This document shows, piece after piece, positions 27,291 through 35,863 of a stretch of DNA of 64,000 nt (within the stretch, counting starts at the first letter, position 1; each line of letters starts with the position of its first letter). The notes below the pieces were generated by a model. The model had not been told where the DNA came from and did not search any database. It saw only the letters and a list, made by a program, of their open reading frames with translations. A program made the position numbers and the translations under genes. Origin of the DNA: Acidobacteriota bacterium (GTDB lineage Bacteria; Acidobacteriota; Terriglobia; Acidiferrales; UBA7541); the NCBI GenBank assembly GCA_003225295.1, contig QHYZ01000050.1, positions 1 to 64,000 on the forward strand. Direction: 5' to 3'.

Positions 27291-28415
27291 TTGCCAAAAA
27301 AGCCCGAAGACTGGTTGGAGATTGCCTCTCCTCAAAAGTCGCGCGGCATTTTCAAGCTTTTCCTTGGCTATGCCCCGGGTGTCGGCAAGACCTTTAGCAT
27401 GCTGAGCGAGGCGCTCCGTCGCAGAAGCCGTGGTGAGGATGTGGTGATCGGAGTCGTGGAGACCCACGGCCGCAAAGGCATCGAAGAACTCCTCGCCCAG
27501 ATTGAGTCTGTTCCAAGGCAAAAAATCGAATACAAAGGCACGATCTTCGAAGAAATGGACGTCGACGCCATCCTAGCGCGCCGCCCGCAAGTGGTTCTGG
27601 TCGACGAACTGGCCCATACGAATATCCCCGGGAGCAAACACCGCAAGCGTTACGAGGATGTGCAAGAGCTTCTGGCCGCAAAAATCGACGTGGTGTCCAC
27701 GCTCAACATTCAGCACATCGAAAGCATTGCGCCGGTCGTCCGCTCCATCACCGGCATCACCGTGCGCGAGACGGTTCCGGACTGGGTTCCGCTTACTGCC
27801 GCCGAAACGGTAATGGTGGACCTCACCCCGGAAGCCCTGCAGAACCGCATGAAGCGGGGCGACGTTTATAGCTCCGAGAAAGTGGCACGCTCTCTCAAGA
27901 ATTTCTTCCGCCGCGGCAATCTTATTGCCCTCCGCGAGCTCGCTTTGCGGCAGGTCGCCGAACAGGTTGACCGCAGCCTCGAATCCTACATGGAAGCCGA
28001 GGAGATCCGCAAAAACTGGGCGGTGCGGGAGCGCATGGCCGTGTGCATCTCATCGAATCCCTCGGGACAGTACCTCATAGCTCGAGGGGCCCGCATGGCG
28101 CGCCGCATGGATGCCGAACTCTACGTGGTGCACGTGGACCGCGAGTTTGGCGTCAAAGAAGCAAAACAGGACGCCCTCAATGCCAATTTGCGTTTCGCGG
28201 AAAGTCTCGGCGCTCAGGTGGTCCGTCTGAAAGGCCGAAGCGTGGCCGACAGCGTGGCCGAATTTGTCCGCTCAAAACATATCACCCAGGTGATCTTCGG
28301 TCGCGCTGCGATTCACGATTGGCGCAAGTATCTATACCTATCGGCAGTTCACCGCTTCCTGCGCGAATCGCCCGCGGTGGACGTTCATATCGTCACGCAA
28401 GAATCTGAAGAGTGA
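27291..28415 (+). CDS. KdpD N-terminal sensor domain plus universal stress domain, separate protein
   Basis: 374 residues from a TTG start with GGAG 11 bases upstream. The KdpD input domain has Walker A GYAPGVGKT (26-34) and VLVDELAHTN (102-111), followed by NIQHIESI and the conserved RETVPDW. A USP-like domain begins near residue 245 (ERMAVCISSNPSGQ). There are no membrane segments or kinase motifs. The ending coincides with the USP/DUF4118 border of full KdpD, so the kinase and input halves are two divergent genes. In E. coli this N-domain modulates KdpD output; here it would act in trans, by inference. Confidence 0.9.
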   Translation: MPKKPEDWLEIASPQKSRGIFKLFLGYAPGVGKTFSMLSEALRRRSRGEDVVIGVVETHGRKGIEELLAQIESVPRQKIEYKGTIFEEMDVDAILARRPQVVLVDELAHTNIPGSKHRKRYEDVQELLAAKIDVVSTLNIQHIESIAPVVRSITGITVRETVPDWVPLTAAETVMVDLTPEALQNRMKRGDVYSSEKVARSLKNFFRRGNLIALRELALRQVAEQVDRSLESYMEAEEIRKNWAVRERMAVCISSNPSGQYLIARGARMARRMDAELYVVHVDREFGVKEAKQDALNANLRFAESLGAQVVRLKGRSVADSVAEFVRSKHITQVIFGRAAIHDWRKYLYLSAVHRFLRESPAVDVHIVTQESEE

Positions 28416-28421
28416 CCTGGA

Positions 28422-29054
28422 TTACGGCGAGGCAGGGTTTTGCACACTGCCTTGCATTTCAAGTTCGATCTCTACCGCGTGGTTCACCTTCAGGAAGAAG
28501 TTGCCCGGATTCTTGAGGCCCCAATCGATGAAAGGCACGTTGAACTTCGCGCTGGCTGTCCAATGATCTCCGGCGAACTGCGCTTGGACGGGTATGGTCA
28601 GTTCGTGTTCGCCGCCATGCAAAGCAAAAAGTCCGTGCACCTGAACGGTAAATGCTCCCCTCGGCGTAATTTCCCCTTCTACGCGGTCCGGTCGAAAAAC
28701 AATGTCCGCGTATTGCCCACTCTCGAGAACCTCTTTGTGCATTTTCTTGTCGCGTGAATCGTTGCCGCTATTCCCGCTGGTCGCGTCCACGACGATTTCG
28801 CCGCGGGCCTTGCCCGTCGAAGTATCCAGATGCAGATTTCCCTTCTTGAATGCGAATGATCCGTGAACCGTGTGCACGGTACTCCCCAGTGCCCAGTGAA
28901 CCTTGCTCTGAGCAGGATCAAGCCCGAGAACAATTTCACCTGCCGGTGGTTGCGGCGCAGCATGCTGAGGCAGAGCGCTCAGCACCAACAGCATCACGGG
29001 CGCCGCTACCAGGAAATAGAAGACCGCTGCCAGGCGGCTTCGAAACACATTCAT
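28422..29054 (-). CDS. YceI family secreted lipid-binding-like protein
   Basis: 210 residues. The signal sequence (about 1-32) is followed by the YceI barrel with LDPAQSKVHWALGSTVHTVHGSF, DSRDKKMHKEVLES and INDWGLKNP-like FIDWGLKNPG near the end. YceI proteins form a lipocalin-like beta-barrel that binds isoprenoids such as polyprenyl or quinone-like lipids. AGGGTGA precedes the ATG. The start lies inside the 3' part of the flavoprotein gene, an overlap of 119 bases in another frame. An isoprenoid role would fit the neighbouring geranylgeranyl-reductase-family gene. Confidence 0.88.
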   Translation of the reverse strand: MNVFRSRLAAVFYFLVAAPVMLLVLSALPQHAAPQPPAGEIVLGLDPAQSKVHWALGSTVHTVHGSFAFKKGNLHLDTSTGKARGEIVVDATSGNSGNDSRDKKMHKEVLESGQYADIVFRPDRVEGEITPRGAFTVQVHGLFALHGGEHELTIPVQAQFAGDHWTASAKFNVPFIDWGLKNPGNFFLKVNHAVEIELEMQGSVQNPASP

Positions 29055-30177
29055 CTTTCACCCTTTCAATTCGCGCGGTGAGAAATTGCCAGCCGAGGCG
29101 CAAACTCGTAGCCGCCAGAAATCTCGGGGAAGCCTCTCCGAGGTGCGCTGCCAAGAGTCGCGCGAATAGCTCTGGATCCTCGGCCAAGCCTCGCAGCGCG
29201 CGCTTCCTTAACGGCGGGTAGCGATCGAGCAAAAGCAAAAGCCGGCCTGTGGTATGCGGCCGCCTCGCGAGTCGGCGGTGCGCTCGCTGGTAACTCTCAA
29301 GCTCTCCATTTCCTAATGCGTCGGCAAGCGCCATCGCCTGGCGGAAGCTCAAGCAAAGTCCTTCTCCGGTGATAGCGTCAACACTCCCGGACGCGTCTCC
29401 TGTCAATGCAATATTCCCCCGGTAGACCTGCCCCAATCTACGGGTCACCGTCACGGCCCCTCGTTCCGCACTGTGTGGTTCCGCATGGCATAAACGGCCG
29501 GCTAACTTGGGAAACTCCCGCCAGGCGTCCTCAAGACGCATTCGCGGATCGCGCGAAATCAGCGCGACGCAGGTCTCCTCGTTGCTGAGTGGCGTAACGT
29601 ACGCCTGTGCCTTTTGGCCCCAATGAATTTCCATGCAATCGGTCCAAGCCTTCACTCCATAGTGTCGTCTCTGCGCGAACCGCATTTCTTGCCGCACATT
29701 CCCGTCCAAGCCCATCCAACGCCGCACGCGCGAGTGGATTCCATCGGCTCCGATGATCCACCTCGACTTCACTACCGTACCACCGAGGATGGCGCCATCA
29801 CCGCACAAGCCGGCAACCGGAGTGTTCCACAGCAGAGTGATTCCGCAACCTTCGGCTCGTTCCACCATTTTCTGGTGGAGCACGGTGCGACGTACGCCAA
29901 CACCGCTGACACCGGAAAAGCTCGCTTCCGCCGAGGTCCCCGCATCTAGGAAGCGGATTCCTCGAAAAGCCTGGCCATCGCCTGGACCAATCGCTACGCC
30001 CAGTTCGCGGAGTGCGGTCACCGTGCCGGGCATTAGGCCTTCGCCACAAGCCTTGTCTATGGGAGGCTTCGCGCCGTCCGCGACGGTTACGTCAAACCCC
30101 TTTTTTCGCGCGGCGAGGGCCGCCGCCAACCCTGCCGGGCCCCCACCAATGACCAGCACACCAGTCGCTTCTCCCAC
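28936..30177 (-). CDS. Geranylgeranyl-reductase-family FAD-dependent oxidoreductase with read-through tail
   Basis: 413 residues from a GTG at 30177, chosen because AAGGAG sits five bases upstream and the FAD motif begins eight residues in (VIGGGPAGLAAALAARKKG). Other FAD/reductase signatures are the second FAD motif GNIALTGDASGSVDAITGEG and the aspartate in IIGADGIHS. The family reduces isoprenoid double bonds or acts as a flavin monooxygenase. The last 40 or so residues (from about 374) are low-complexity and encoded over the yceI ribosome site and signal peptide, so they look like a stop-loss extension rather than a domain. Confidence 0.85.
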   Translation of the reverse strand: MGEATGVLVIGGGPAGLAAALAARKKGFDVTVADGAKPPIDKACGEGLMPGTVTALRELGVAIGPGDGQAFRGIRFLDAGTSAEASFSGVSGVGVRRTVLHQKMVERAEGCGITLLWNTPVAGLCGDGAILGGTVVKSRWIIGADGIHSRVRRWMGLDGNVRQEMRFAQRRHYGVKAWTDCMEIHWGQKAQAYVTPLSNEETCVALISRDPRMRLEDAWREFPKLAGRLCHAEPHSAERGAVTVTRRLGQVYRGNIALTGDASGSVDAITGEGLCLSFRQAMALADALGNGELESYQRAHRRLARRPHTTGRLLLLLDRYPPLRKRALRGLAEDPELFARLLAAHLGEASPRFLAATSLRLGWQFLTARIERVKDECVSKPPGSGLLFPGSGARDAVGAERSASACCAATTGR

Positions 30178-30350
30178 GTCGTCTCCTTGGATCGCCCCTG
30201 CTCTGGGCCAGCGAAACGTATAGCTGTTAGATGTTGAGACGCTGGGGAAGATGCCCGCCACTTCCGCTCTTTAGCCACGTGTCGGCTCGCTTTCCGCCTT
30301 CCAGAACAACTGTATAAGCTGAATTTATCGGATTTAGCATAACTATTAAT

Positions 30351-30387
30351 TTGACTCATTGACTTTCGCGCCCCATGCTGGTAATTT
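30351..30387 (+). promoter_or_regulatory. Candidate ilv operon promoter
   Basis: The stretch 30310-30400 is unusually AT-rich for this genome. TTGACT at 30359-30364 lies 17 bases from TAATTT at 30382-30387, a poor to moderate -10. A second TTGACT is at 30351-30356. Transcription from the first pair would begin near 30394 and leave only a few bases before the leader ATG at 30402. Other AT-rich hexamers upstream (for example TATTAA near 30345) could serve instead. Confidence 0.35.
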
Positions 30388-30401
30388 GATGGCTAAGACT
30401 T

Positions 30402-30521
30402 ATGTTTAGCCTCGCCATCGTGAACGATCGGCTTTTCGCGCAGGATAAAACTGTCCGGATCGTATACCGACTTGTGGTACGAAATATTCCTGTTCCCGAA
30501 AGTGTAGCAACAGGCGGATGA
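30402..30521 (+). CDS. Putative ilv leader peptide (39 codons), attenuator control ORF
   Basis: ATG to TGA gives 39 codons. Branched-chain amino-acid codons make up 13 of 39, and 9 of the 18 from codon 18 to 35: Val18, Ile20, Val21, Leu24, Val25, Val26, Ile29, Val31 and Val35. The residues run RIVYRLVVRNIPV in this part. The stop TGA (30519-30521) falls inside the 5' arm of the antiterminator, as expected for a regulatory leader ORF. No strong Shine-Dalgarno is visible, which would fit near-leaderless initiation. The product is probably not functional as a protein. Confidence 0.7.
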   Translation: MFSLAIVNDRLFAQDKTVRIVYRLVVRNIPVPESVATGG

Positions 30522-30568
30522 TGGCGGCCTAGTTCAGCATCACCGGAAACTTTCGGGGCCATCATCCG
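30515..30568 (+). promoter_or_regulatory. Antiterminator stem of the ilv attenuator
   Basis: CGGATGATGGC (30515-30525) is a perfect 11-bp complement of GCCATCATCCG (30558-30568). The 3' arm overlaps the 5' arm of the terminator at 30557-30567, so the two structures exclude each other. A ribosome finishing the leader peptide would cover the 5' arm; one stalled on the Val/Ile/Leu codons would leave it free. A further 9-bp complement, CCCGAAAGT (30495-30503) with ACTTTCGGG (30549-30557), crosses this stem and could form a pseudoknot. Confidence 0.72.
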
Positions 30569-30593
30569 AATCTGGATGGTGGCCTTGTTTTTT
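30557..30593 (+). terminator. Intrinsic terminator of the ilv attenuator
   Basis: GGCCATCATCC (30557-30567) pairs with GGATGGTGGCC (30574-30584) through 11 bp with one G-U pair and a six-base loop, then TTGTTTTTT (30585-30593). It lies 56 bases before the ilvD start with no gene ending upstream on this strand other than the leader ORF. A strong terminator there makes sense only as a regulatory one. Confidence 0.8.
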
Positions 30594-30649
30594 CAGAACT
30601 TGTTATTTTCAGGGTGGAAGAAGTTGACCACCATCGAAGGGACTCTGCC

Positions 30650-32380
30650 GTGAGCGACTCGTTACTCAAGCCGCGCAGTCGGACTCTAACCGACGGCGCG
30701 CACCGCGCGGGTGCACGCGCCATGCTTCGCGCCGCCGGCCTCCAAGATGATGACTTCACGAGACCGCTCATCGGAGTGGCCAATACCTGGATCGAAATCG
30801 GTCCCTGCAACTATCACCTCCGTGAACTCGCGCAGCATGTGAAGGAAGGCATTCGTGCCGCCGGTGGAACTCCTCTGGAGTTCAACACGGTCTCCATTTC
30901 CGATGGCATCACCATGGGCACGGAAGGCATGCGAACGTCCTTGGTAAGCCGCGAGGTCATCGCCGATTCGATCGAGCTGGTCACACGAGGAAATCTCTTC
31001 GACGCACTGATTGTCCTCGTGGGCTGCGATAAAACGATTCCCGGCGCCGTGATGGCCTTGGCGCGTCTCAATATTCCCGGACTTGTTTTGTATGGCGGCT
31101 CGATCGCGCCAGGCCAGTTCGAGGGTCACTCCGTGACGATTCAGGATGTTTACGAAGCGATCGGCAAGCACGCGCGCGGTGGAATGACGGACGCTCAGCT
31201 CAGGTCGCTTGAAGGCGCTGCCTGTCCCGGGGCCGGTGCCTGCGGCGGGCAATTCACTGCCAACACCATGGCACTGGTGTGCGAATTTCTTGGGATTGCC
31301 CCGATGGGACTTTCCAGCGTTCCCGCCACCAATGCGGGCAAAGCAAACGCCGCTCATCGCGCGGGCGAATTAGTTCTTGATCTTCTACGCCGCGATGTCA
31401 CCCCCTTGAAAATCATCACCAAGGCGGCGATCGAGAATGCCATCGCCGGTGTCGCCACAACTGGCGGTTCGACGAATGCCGTACTGCACTTGCTGGCCAT
31501 CGCCAACGAAGCGAAGATCTCGCTCTCCATCGAGGATTTTGATCGCATCAGCTCACTGGTTCCCATTCTCGCAGATCTCAAACCCGGAGGACGTTTTGTC
31601 GCCACCGATCTTTACGCAGCAGGAGGCACCGCGCTTGTCGCCAAGCGCCTCCTTGAAGCTAAATTGCTTCGCGGCGATTCCATCACCGTTACCGGACGCA
31701 CTCTCGCCGAAGAGGCGGCCGCTGCCAAGGAAGCGCCTGGGCAGCAAGTTGTCCGCAGGCTCGAGGAGCCACTCAAGCCGACCGGCGGACTCGTCATCCT
31801 GAAAGGAAATCTCGCTCCGGAAGGCTGCGTCGTAAAAGTTGCCGGTCACGGTGTGCAGAATTTTCGCGGCCCTGCTCGCGTGTTTGACAACGAAGAAGCA
31901 GCCTTTGCCGCCGTCGATAAAAACATCATCAAGACTGGGGATGCCATCGTCATTCGTTACGAGGGTCCGAAAGGTGGGCCGGGCATGCGTGAAATGCTCG
32001 CCGTTACCGCCGCACTGGTGGGCGCCGGTCTCGGCGATTCCGTTGCTCTCCTGACCGACGGCCGCTTTTCCGGCGCCACCCACGGGCTCATGGTTGGACA
32101 CGTCGCGCCGGAAGCCGCCAGCGGTGGCCCGATAGCGGCAGTCGTGGACGGGGACATCATCGTGTTCGACATTCCCAACAGACAATTGCGTGTCGAACTC
32201 AGCGCTGCGGACATCCAAAAGCGACTCGCTACGTGGAAGCCGCCCGCGCCGCGCTTCCGAAGCGGGGTCATGGCCAAGTACGCCTTGCTAGTTTCTTCTG
32301 CTTCTCTCGGAGCCGTCACCGTCGTGCCTGCCTCCTTTTCGGAAACGGGTCAACCTGGCTTGAACGCGAGGACTCTATGA
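30650..32380 (+). CDS. ilvD: Dihydroxy-acid dehydratase
   Basis: 576 residues from a GTG with AAGGGA eight bases upstream; a GTG at 30614 is in frame but has no well-placed site. It catalyses dehydration of 2,3-dihydroxy acids to 2-oxo acids in valine and isoleucine synthesis. The iron-sulfur ligands are visible as Cys53 (IGPCNYH), Cys126 (VGCDKT) and Cys198 ([11 protein letters not shown]). Other family motifs are [13 protein letters not shown] and [15 protein letters not shown]. It is the first gene of ilvDBNC, and its TGA overlaps the ilvB ATG. It is expected to be regulated by the attenuator just upstream. Confidence 0.95.
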   Translation: MSDSLLKPRSRTLTDGAHRAGARAMLRAAGLQDDDFTRPLIGVANTWIEIGPCNYHLRELAQHVKEGIRAAGGTPLEFNTVSISDGITMGTEGMRTSLVSREVIADSIELVTRGNLFDALIVLVGCDKTIPGAVMALARLNIPGLVLYGGSIAPGQFEGHSVTIQDVYEAIGKHARGGMTDAQLRSLEGAACPGAGACGGQFTANTMALVCEFLGIAPMGLSSVPATNAGKANAAHRAGELVLDLLRRDVTPLKIITKAAIENAIAGVATTGGSTNAVLHLLAIANEAKISLSIEDFDRISSLVPILADLKPGGRFVATDLYAAGGTALVAKRLLEAKLLRGDSITVTGRTLAEEAAAAKEAPGQQVVRRLEEPLKPTGGLVILKGNLAPEGCVVKVAGHGVQNFRGPARVFDNEEAAFAAVDKNIIKTGDAIVIRYEGPKGGPGMREMLAVTAALVGAGLGDSVALLTDGRFSGATHGLMVGHVAPEAASGGPIAAVVDGDIIVFDIPNRQLRVELSAADIQKRLATWKPPAPRFRSGVMAKYALLVSSASLGAVTVVPASFSETGQPGLNARTL

Positions 32381-34089
32381 AGCTCACCGGTGCGGAAATT
32401 CTTTGCGAATCGCTCACGCGTCTCGGGGTTCGCGAGATCTTCGGCTATCCCGGCGGCGCCATTCTTCCGGTCTATGACGCGCTCGGTAAATCGAAGCTGC
32501 ACCACGTCCTGGTGCGGCACGAACAAGGCGCCACACATATGGCCGATGGTTACGCCCGCGCCAGCGGTGGGATCGGCGTCGCCATGGCCACATCCGGTCC
32601 GGGCGCCACCAACATGGTTACCGGTATCGCCACGGCCATGCTGGACTCTTCTCCGGTCGTTTGCATAACCGGGCAGGTCAGCAGCAAAGTCCTGGGCACC
32701 GACGCATTTCAGGAAATCGACATCACCGGAATCACCATGCCCATCACCAAGCACAACGTGGTGGTCACCAAAGTGGAGGATGTTGCGCGCACTCTCCGTG
32801 AAGCCTTCCTGATCGCCAAGAGTGGACGTCCCGGCCCTGTCCTTGTCGACATTACCAAGGACGCGCAACAAGCTTCCGCTGAATTCAACTGGGAAGCGTC
32901 GGTGCCAAAACTCCCCCCCAAGCGCCGGCGCAACAATCATGACCAGGCAGAATTCGACCGCGCCGTGGAGATGCTGAACACCGCCAAACGCCCCGTCATT
33001 CTCGCCGGCCATGGCATCATGGTTTCCGGCGCGATGCGCGCCTTTGAGCAGTTCGTCCACGCCGGCAATTATCCTGTGGCCATGACACTCCTCGGCATCG
33101 GCTGCTTTCCTGCCAATAATCCCCTCAACCTCGGCATGATGGGTATGCACGGCGAAGCTTGGGTCAACAACGCCATTCAGGAAGCCGACCTGCTCATTGC
33201 CGTGGGCATGCGTTTTGATGATCGCGTCACTGGCGACCTGCGCACCTACGCCAAGAGCGCCCGCAAAATCCACATTGAGATTGACCGTGCCGAAATCAAC
33301 AAAAACGTAAAGGTTGATGCCGCGCTGGTCGGCGATGCGCGTGAGGTGCTCGAACGGCTCACACCACACATCGAAACCCGCGAGCATACTTCATGGGTTC
33401 GCCATATCACGGAATTAAAGGGCGACTCAGCCGTCCGCGACATTCAAAGCCTGCCGGATAGTGGGCACCTCTATGCTGCTCATGTCATCAACGACCTTTG
33501 GAAAGAAACCCGAGGTGAGGCTATCATCGTCACCGACGTCGGCCAGCACCAGATGTGGGAAGCGCAGTATTACCACCACAATCGCGCCCGCACGCTGATC
33601 ACCTCCGGTGGACTCGGTACGATGGGTTTCGCTCTTCCCGCCGCTATCGGCGCCAAATTCGCGAAGCTCGATTCCGAAGTCTGGGTTGTTGTGGGCGATG
33701 GCGGATTCCAGATGACCATGAGCGAGCTGGCTACCATCGTCCAGGAAAAAATCAACATCAAGATCGCCATCATCAATAACGGCTTTCTGGGCATGGTCCG
33801 ACAATGGCAGGAGTTCTTTTACGACAAGCGCTATGTCGCGACGCCGCTCGTGGCGCCGGATTTTGCCGCGCTCGCCAATGCCTTCGGCATTCGCGGTGAG
33901 CGCATCACCAAGCGCGCTGAAGTGGTTCCCACCATCCGCTCCGCGCGTGAATCAGCCGAAACCGTGTTGCTTGACTTCCGCGTCGAGCAGGAGGATTCCG
34001 TCTATCCCATGGTTGCTGCTGGCGCTTCCTTGAGCGACATGATCCGCCGCCCCAACAATCCGCTGGTCGAAACGGCGACCGAACCGTAG
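32377..34089 (+). CDS. ilvB: Acetolactate synthase large (catalytic) subunit
   Basis: 570 residues. It condenses two pyruvates, or pyruvate with 2-oxobutyrate, using thiamine diphosphate. The catalytic glutamate is in [18 protein letters not shown]. The ThDP motif runs from [17 protein letters not shown] to NNGFLGM, and [14 protein letters not shown] is the FAD/pyruvate-site segment. The start ATG at 32377 overlaps the ilvD stop as ATGA; the open frame upstream lies within ilvD and is ignored. The regulatory subunit gene follows after 17 bases. Confidence 0.96.
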   Translation: MKLTGAEILCESLTRLGVREIFGYPGGAILPVYDALGKSKLHHVLVRHEQGATHMADGYARASGGIGVAMATSGPGATNMVTGIATAMLDSSPVVCITGQVSSKVLGTDAFQEIDITGITMPITKHNVVVTKVEDVARTLREAFLIAKSGRPGPVLVDITKDAQQASAEFNWEASVPKLPPKRRRNNHDQAEFDRAVEMLNTAKRPVILAGHGIMVSGAMRAFEQFVHAGNYPVAMTLLGIGCFPANNPLNLGMMGMHGEAWVNNAIQEADLLIAVGMRFDDRVTGDLRTYAKSARKIHIEIDRAEINKNVKVDAALVGDAREVLERLTPHIETREHTSWVRHITELKGDSAVRDIQSLPDSGHLYAAHVINDLWKETRGEAIIVTDVGQHQMWEAQYYHHNRARTLITSGGLGTMGFALPAAIGAKFAKLDSEVWVVVGDGGFQMTMSELATIVQEKINIKIAIINNGFLGMVRQWQEFFYDKRYVATPLVAPDFAALANAFGIRGERITKRAEVVPTIRSARESAETVLLDFRVEQEDSVYPMVAAGASLSDMIRRPNNPLVETATEP

Positions 34090-34106
34090 GAGAAACCCAG
34101 CAAACC

Positions 34107-34643
34107 ATGCAAACACTTGTCGCTTATGTCGAAAACAAACCCGGTGTCCTCAACCGCGTCTCTTCTCTGGCGCGGCGGCTGGCTATCAACATCGATTCAC
34201 TCACCGTCGGTCCAACCGAGAATGAAGAAATCGCCCGTATGACCATCGTGGCGCATACCGATGAAAGAGGTGCACATCGCCTCGAAGCCAGCCTCGAAAA
34301 GCTCGTCGATGTACTCCTTGCAGAAAATGTCTCCACTCGTGCGCTTCTCGAGCGAGACCTGGCCTTGATCAAAGTCTCCGCGGATCAGCAGAATCGCCCT
34401 CACCTCATGGAATTGATCAAGGTTTTTCGCGCGCGTGTCGTTGACGTTGCTCCGGAATCGCTCATCATAGAAGTCTCGGGCACTGTCGATAAGATCGATG
34501 GATTGCTCGAAGTACTTCGGCCCTTCGGTGTGCTTGAAATGGCTCGCAGCGGACGGATTTCCATGACCCGCGGCGGCGATTTACTGCAACCGCCGGTTTC
34601 TGAACCTCCGGCTCCGAATTCGAGTCCACTGGCTCAAACGTAA
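34107..34643 (+). CDS. ilvN: Acetolactate synthase small (regulatory) subunit
   Basis: 178 residues. An N-terminal ACT domain begins LVAYVENKPGVLNRVSSLARR and contains NIDSLTVGPTE; a C-terminal regulatory domain ends near VLEMARSGRISMTRG. This subunit binds valine and activates and inhibits the catalytic subunit. It could equally be named ilvH, since the family name differs between operons. The last 15 or so residues are Pro/Ser-rich and outside the conserved domain. Confidence 0.94.
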   Translation: MQTLVAYVENKPGVLNRVSSLARRLAINIDSLTVGPTENEEIARMTIVAHTDERGAHRLEASLEKLVDVLLAENVSTRALLERDLALIKVSADQQNRPHLMELIKVFRARVVDVAPESLIIEVSGTVDKIDGLLEVLRPFGVLEMARSGRISMTRGGDLLQPPVSEPPAPNSSPLAQT

Positions 34644-34769
34644 CTTGATTGCGCTGGTAGAGAAACGAAAGTTACCCATGATCCGGACGCCCAGCGCGGG
34701 CGTCCTCAAAATAATCCCGCGCCATGGAAGCGAATGTTCGACCGCATGGCGGCCGGCGAGAGGAAAAGA

Positions 34770-35807
34770 ATGGCCAATCTCTATTACGACAATTCCGCGG
34801 ACCTTTCACTGATCCAAGCAAAGAAAGTCGCCATCATTGGTTACGGCTCGCAGGGTCACGCGCACGCCCTCAATCTGCGTGATAGCGGCGTCTCCGTCCG
34901 CGTCGGCCTCCCGGAAGGGAGCGCCTCACGCGCCAAAGCGGAAAAGGCAGGCTTGACTGTCCACCGGCCGGCAGAAGCCGCTGCCTGGGCTGAGGTCATC
35001 ATGATCCTTGTTCCGGACACCAAGCAGCCCAAGTTATATCGCGAGGCCATTGAGCCAAATCTCAAGCCCGGCAAGACTCTGATGTTCGCACACGGCTTCA
35101 ACATCCGCTTCGGTACGATCAAGCCTCCAGCCGCCGTCGACGTCTCCATGATCGCTCCAAAAGCTCCTGGTCACCGCGTCCGTGAAGTCTTCATCGAGGG
35201 CGGCGGAACACCCGCGCTCCTGGCCGTCGAACAGGATCCCAGTGGCACCGCGAAAGCGCTTGCCCTGGCTTACGCCAAAGGACTCGGCTGCACGCGCGCC
35301 GGCGTTCTGGAGACCACTTTTACCGAAGAGACCGAAACCGACCTCTTTGGAGAGCAGGCCGTACTCTGCGGCGGTGTCAGTGAATTGATCAAGGCAGGAT
35401 TCGAGACGCTCACGGAAGCAGGCTATCAGCCCGAGGTCGCCTACTTCGAGTGCCTCCACGAGCTTAAGCTCATCGTCGACCTGATTTACCGCGGCGGCCT
35501 CAGCTACATGCGCTATTCCGTCAGCGATACCGCCGAGCAAGGCGATTATTGCGCCGGACCGCGCATCATCACCAAGCAGACGCGAGAAGAGATGCGCAAC
35601 ATCCTCACGGAGATCCGCAACGGCCGTTTCGCAAAGGCTTGGATCGAAGAAAATGAAAAAGGCTGCCCCAATTTCCTGGCCACTCGGCAGCGCGAACAAC
35701 AACACTCCATCGAGCAACTGGGCCCCAAACTGCGCGCCATGATGCCATTCCTGCAACCGGTGATCGCGCCCGGACTCGAAAACAAAGCGGCCGCGTCGAA
35801 AAAATAA
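34770..35807 (+). CDS. ilvC: Ketol-acid reductoisomerase, class I
   Basis: 345 residues from the ATG at 34770, which GAGAGGAAAAG precedes; an upstream in-frame ATG at 34734 lacks family similarity. It isomerises and reduces acetolactate with NADPH and magnesium. The nucleotide motif [13 protein letters not shown] is at about 24-36. The metal-ligand region [20 protein letters not shown] and the ligand [17 protein letters not shown] are intact. It is the last gene of ilvDBNC, 126 bases after ilvN. Its length is that of a class I enzyme. Confidence 0.96.
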   Translation: MANLYYDNSADLSLIQAKKVAIIGYGSQGHAHALNLRDSGVSVRVGLPEGSASRAKAEKAGLTVHRPAEAAAWAEVIMILVPDTKQPKLYREAIEPNLKPGKTLMFAHGFNIRFGTIKPPAAVDVSMIAPKAPGHRVREVFIEGGGTPALLAVEQDPSGTAKALALAYAKGLGCTRAGVLETTFTEETETDLFGEQAVLCGGVSELIKAGFETLTEAGYQPEVAYFECLHELKLIVDLIYRGGLSYMRYSVSDTAEQGDYCAGPRIITKQTREEMRNILTEIRNGRFAKAWIEENEKGCPNFLATRQREQQHSIEQLGPKLRAMMPFLQPVIAPGLENKAAASKK

Positions 35808-35863
35808 AGTTCGAACGCTCTACTTGCCCATCGTTCCTAGGTCGCACCGGACGCGGTTGACAC

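Noticed and set aside
30375-30389. Four-codon ORF ATG CTG GTA ATT TGA (Met-Leu-Val-Ile) upstream of the ilv leader
   Set aside because: Its amino acids match the operon's products, but it is too short to judge, overlaps the likely -10 element and is far from the attenuator stems; chance is a fair explanation.
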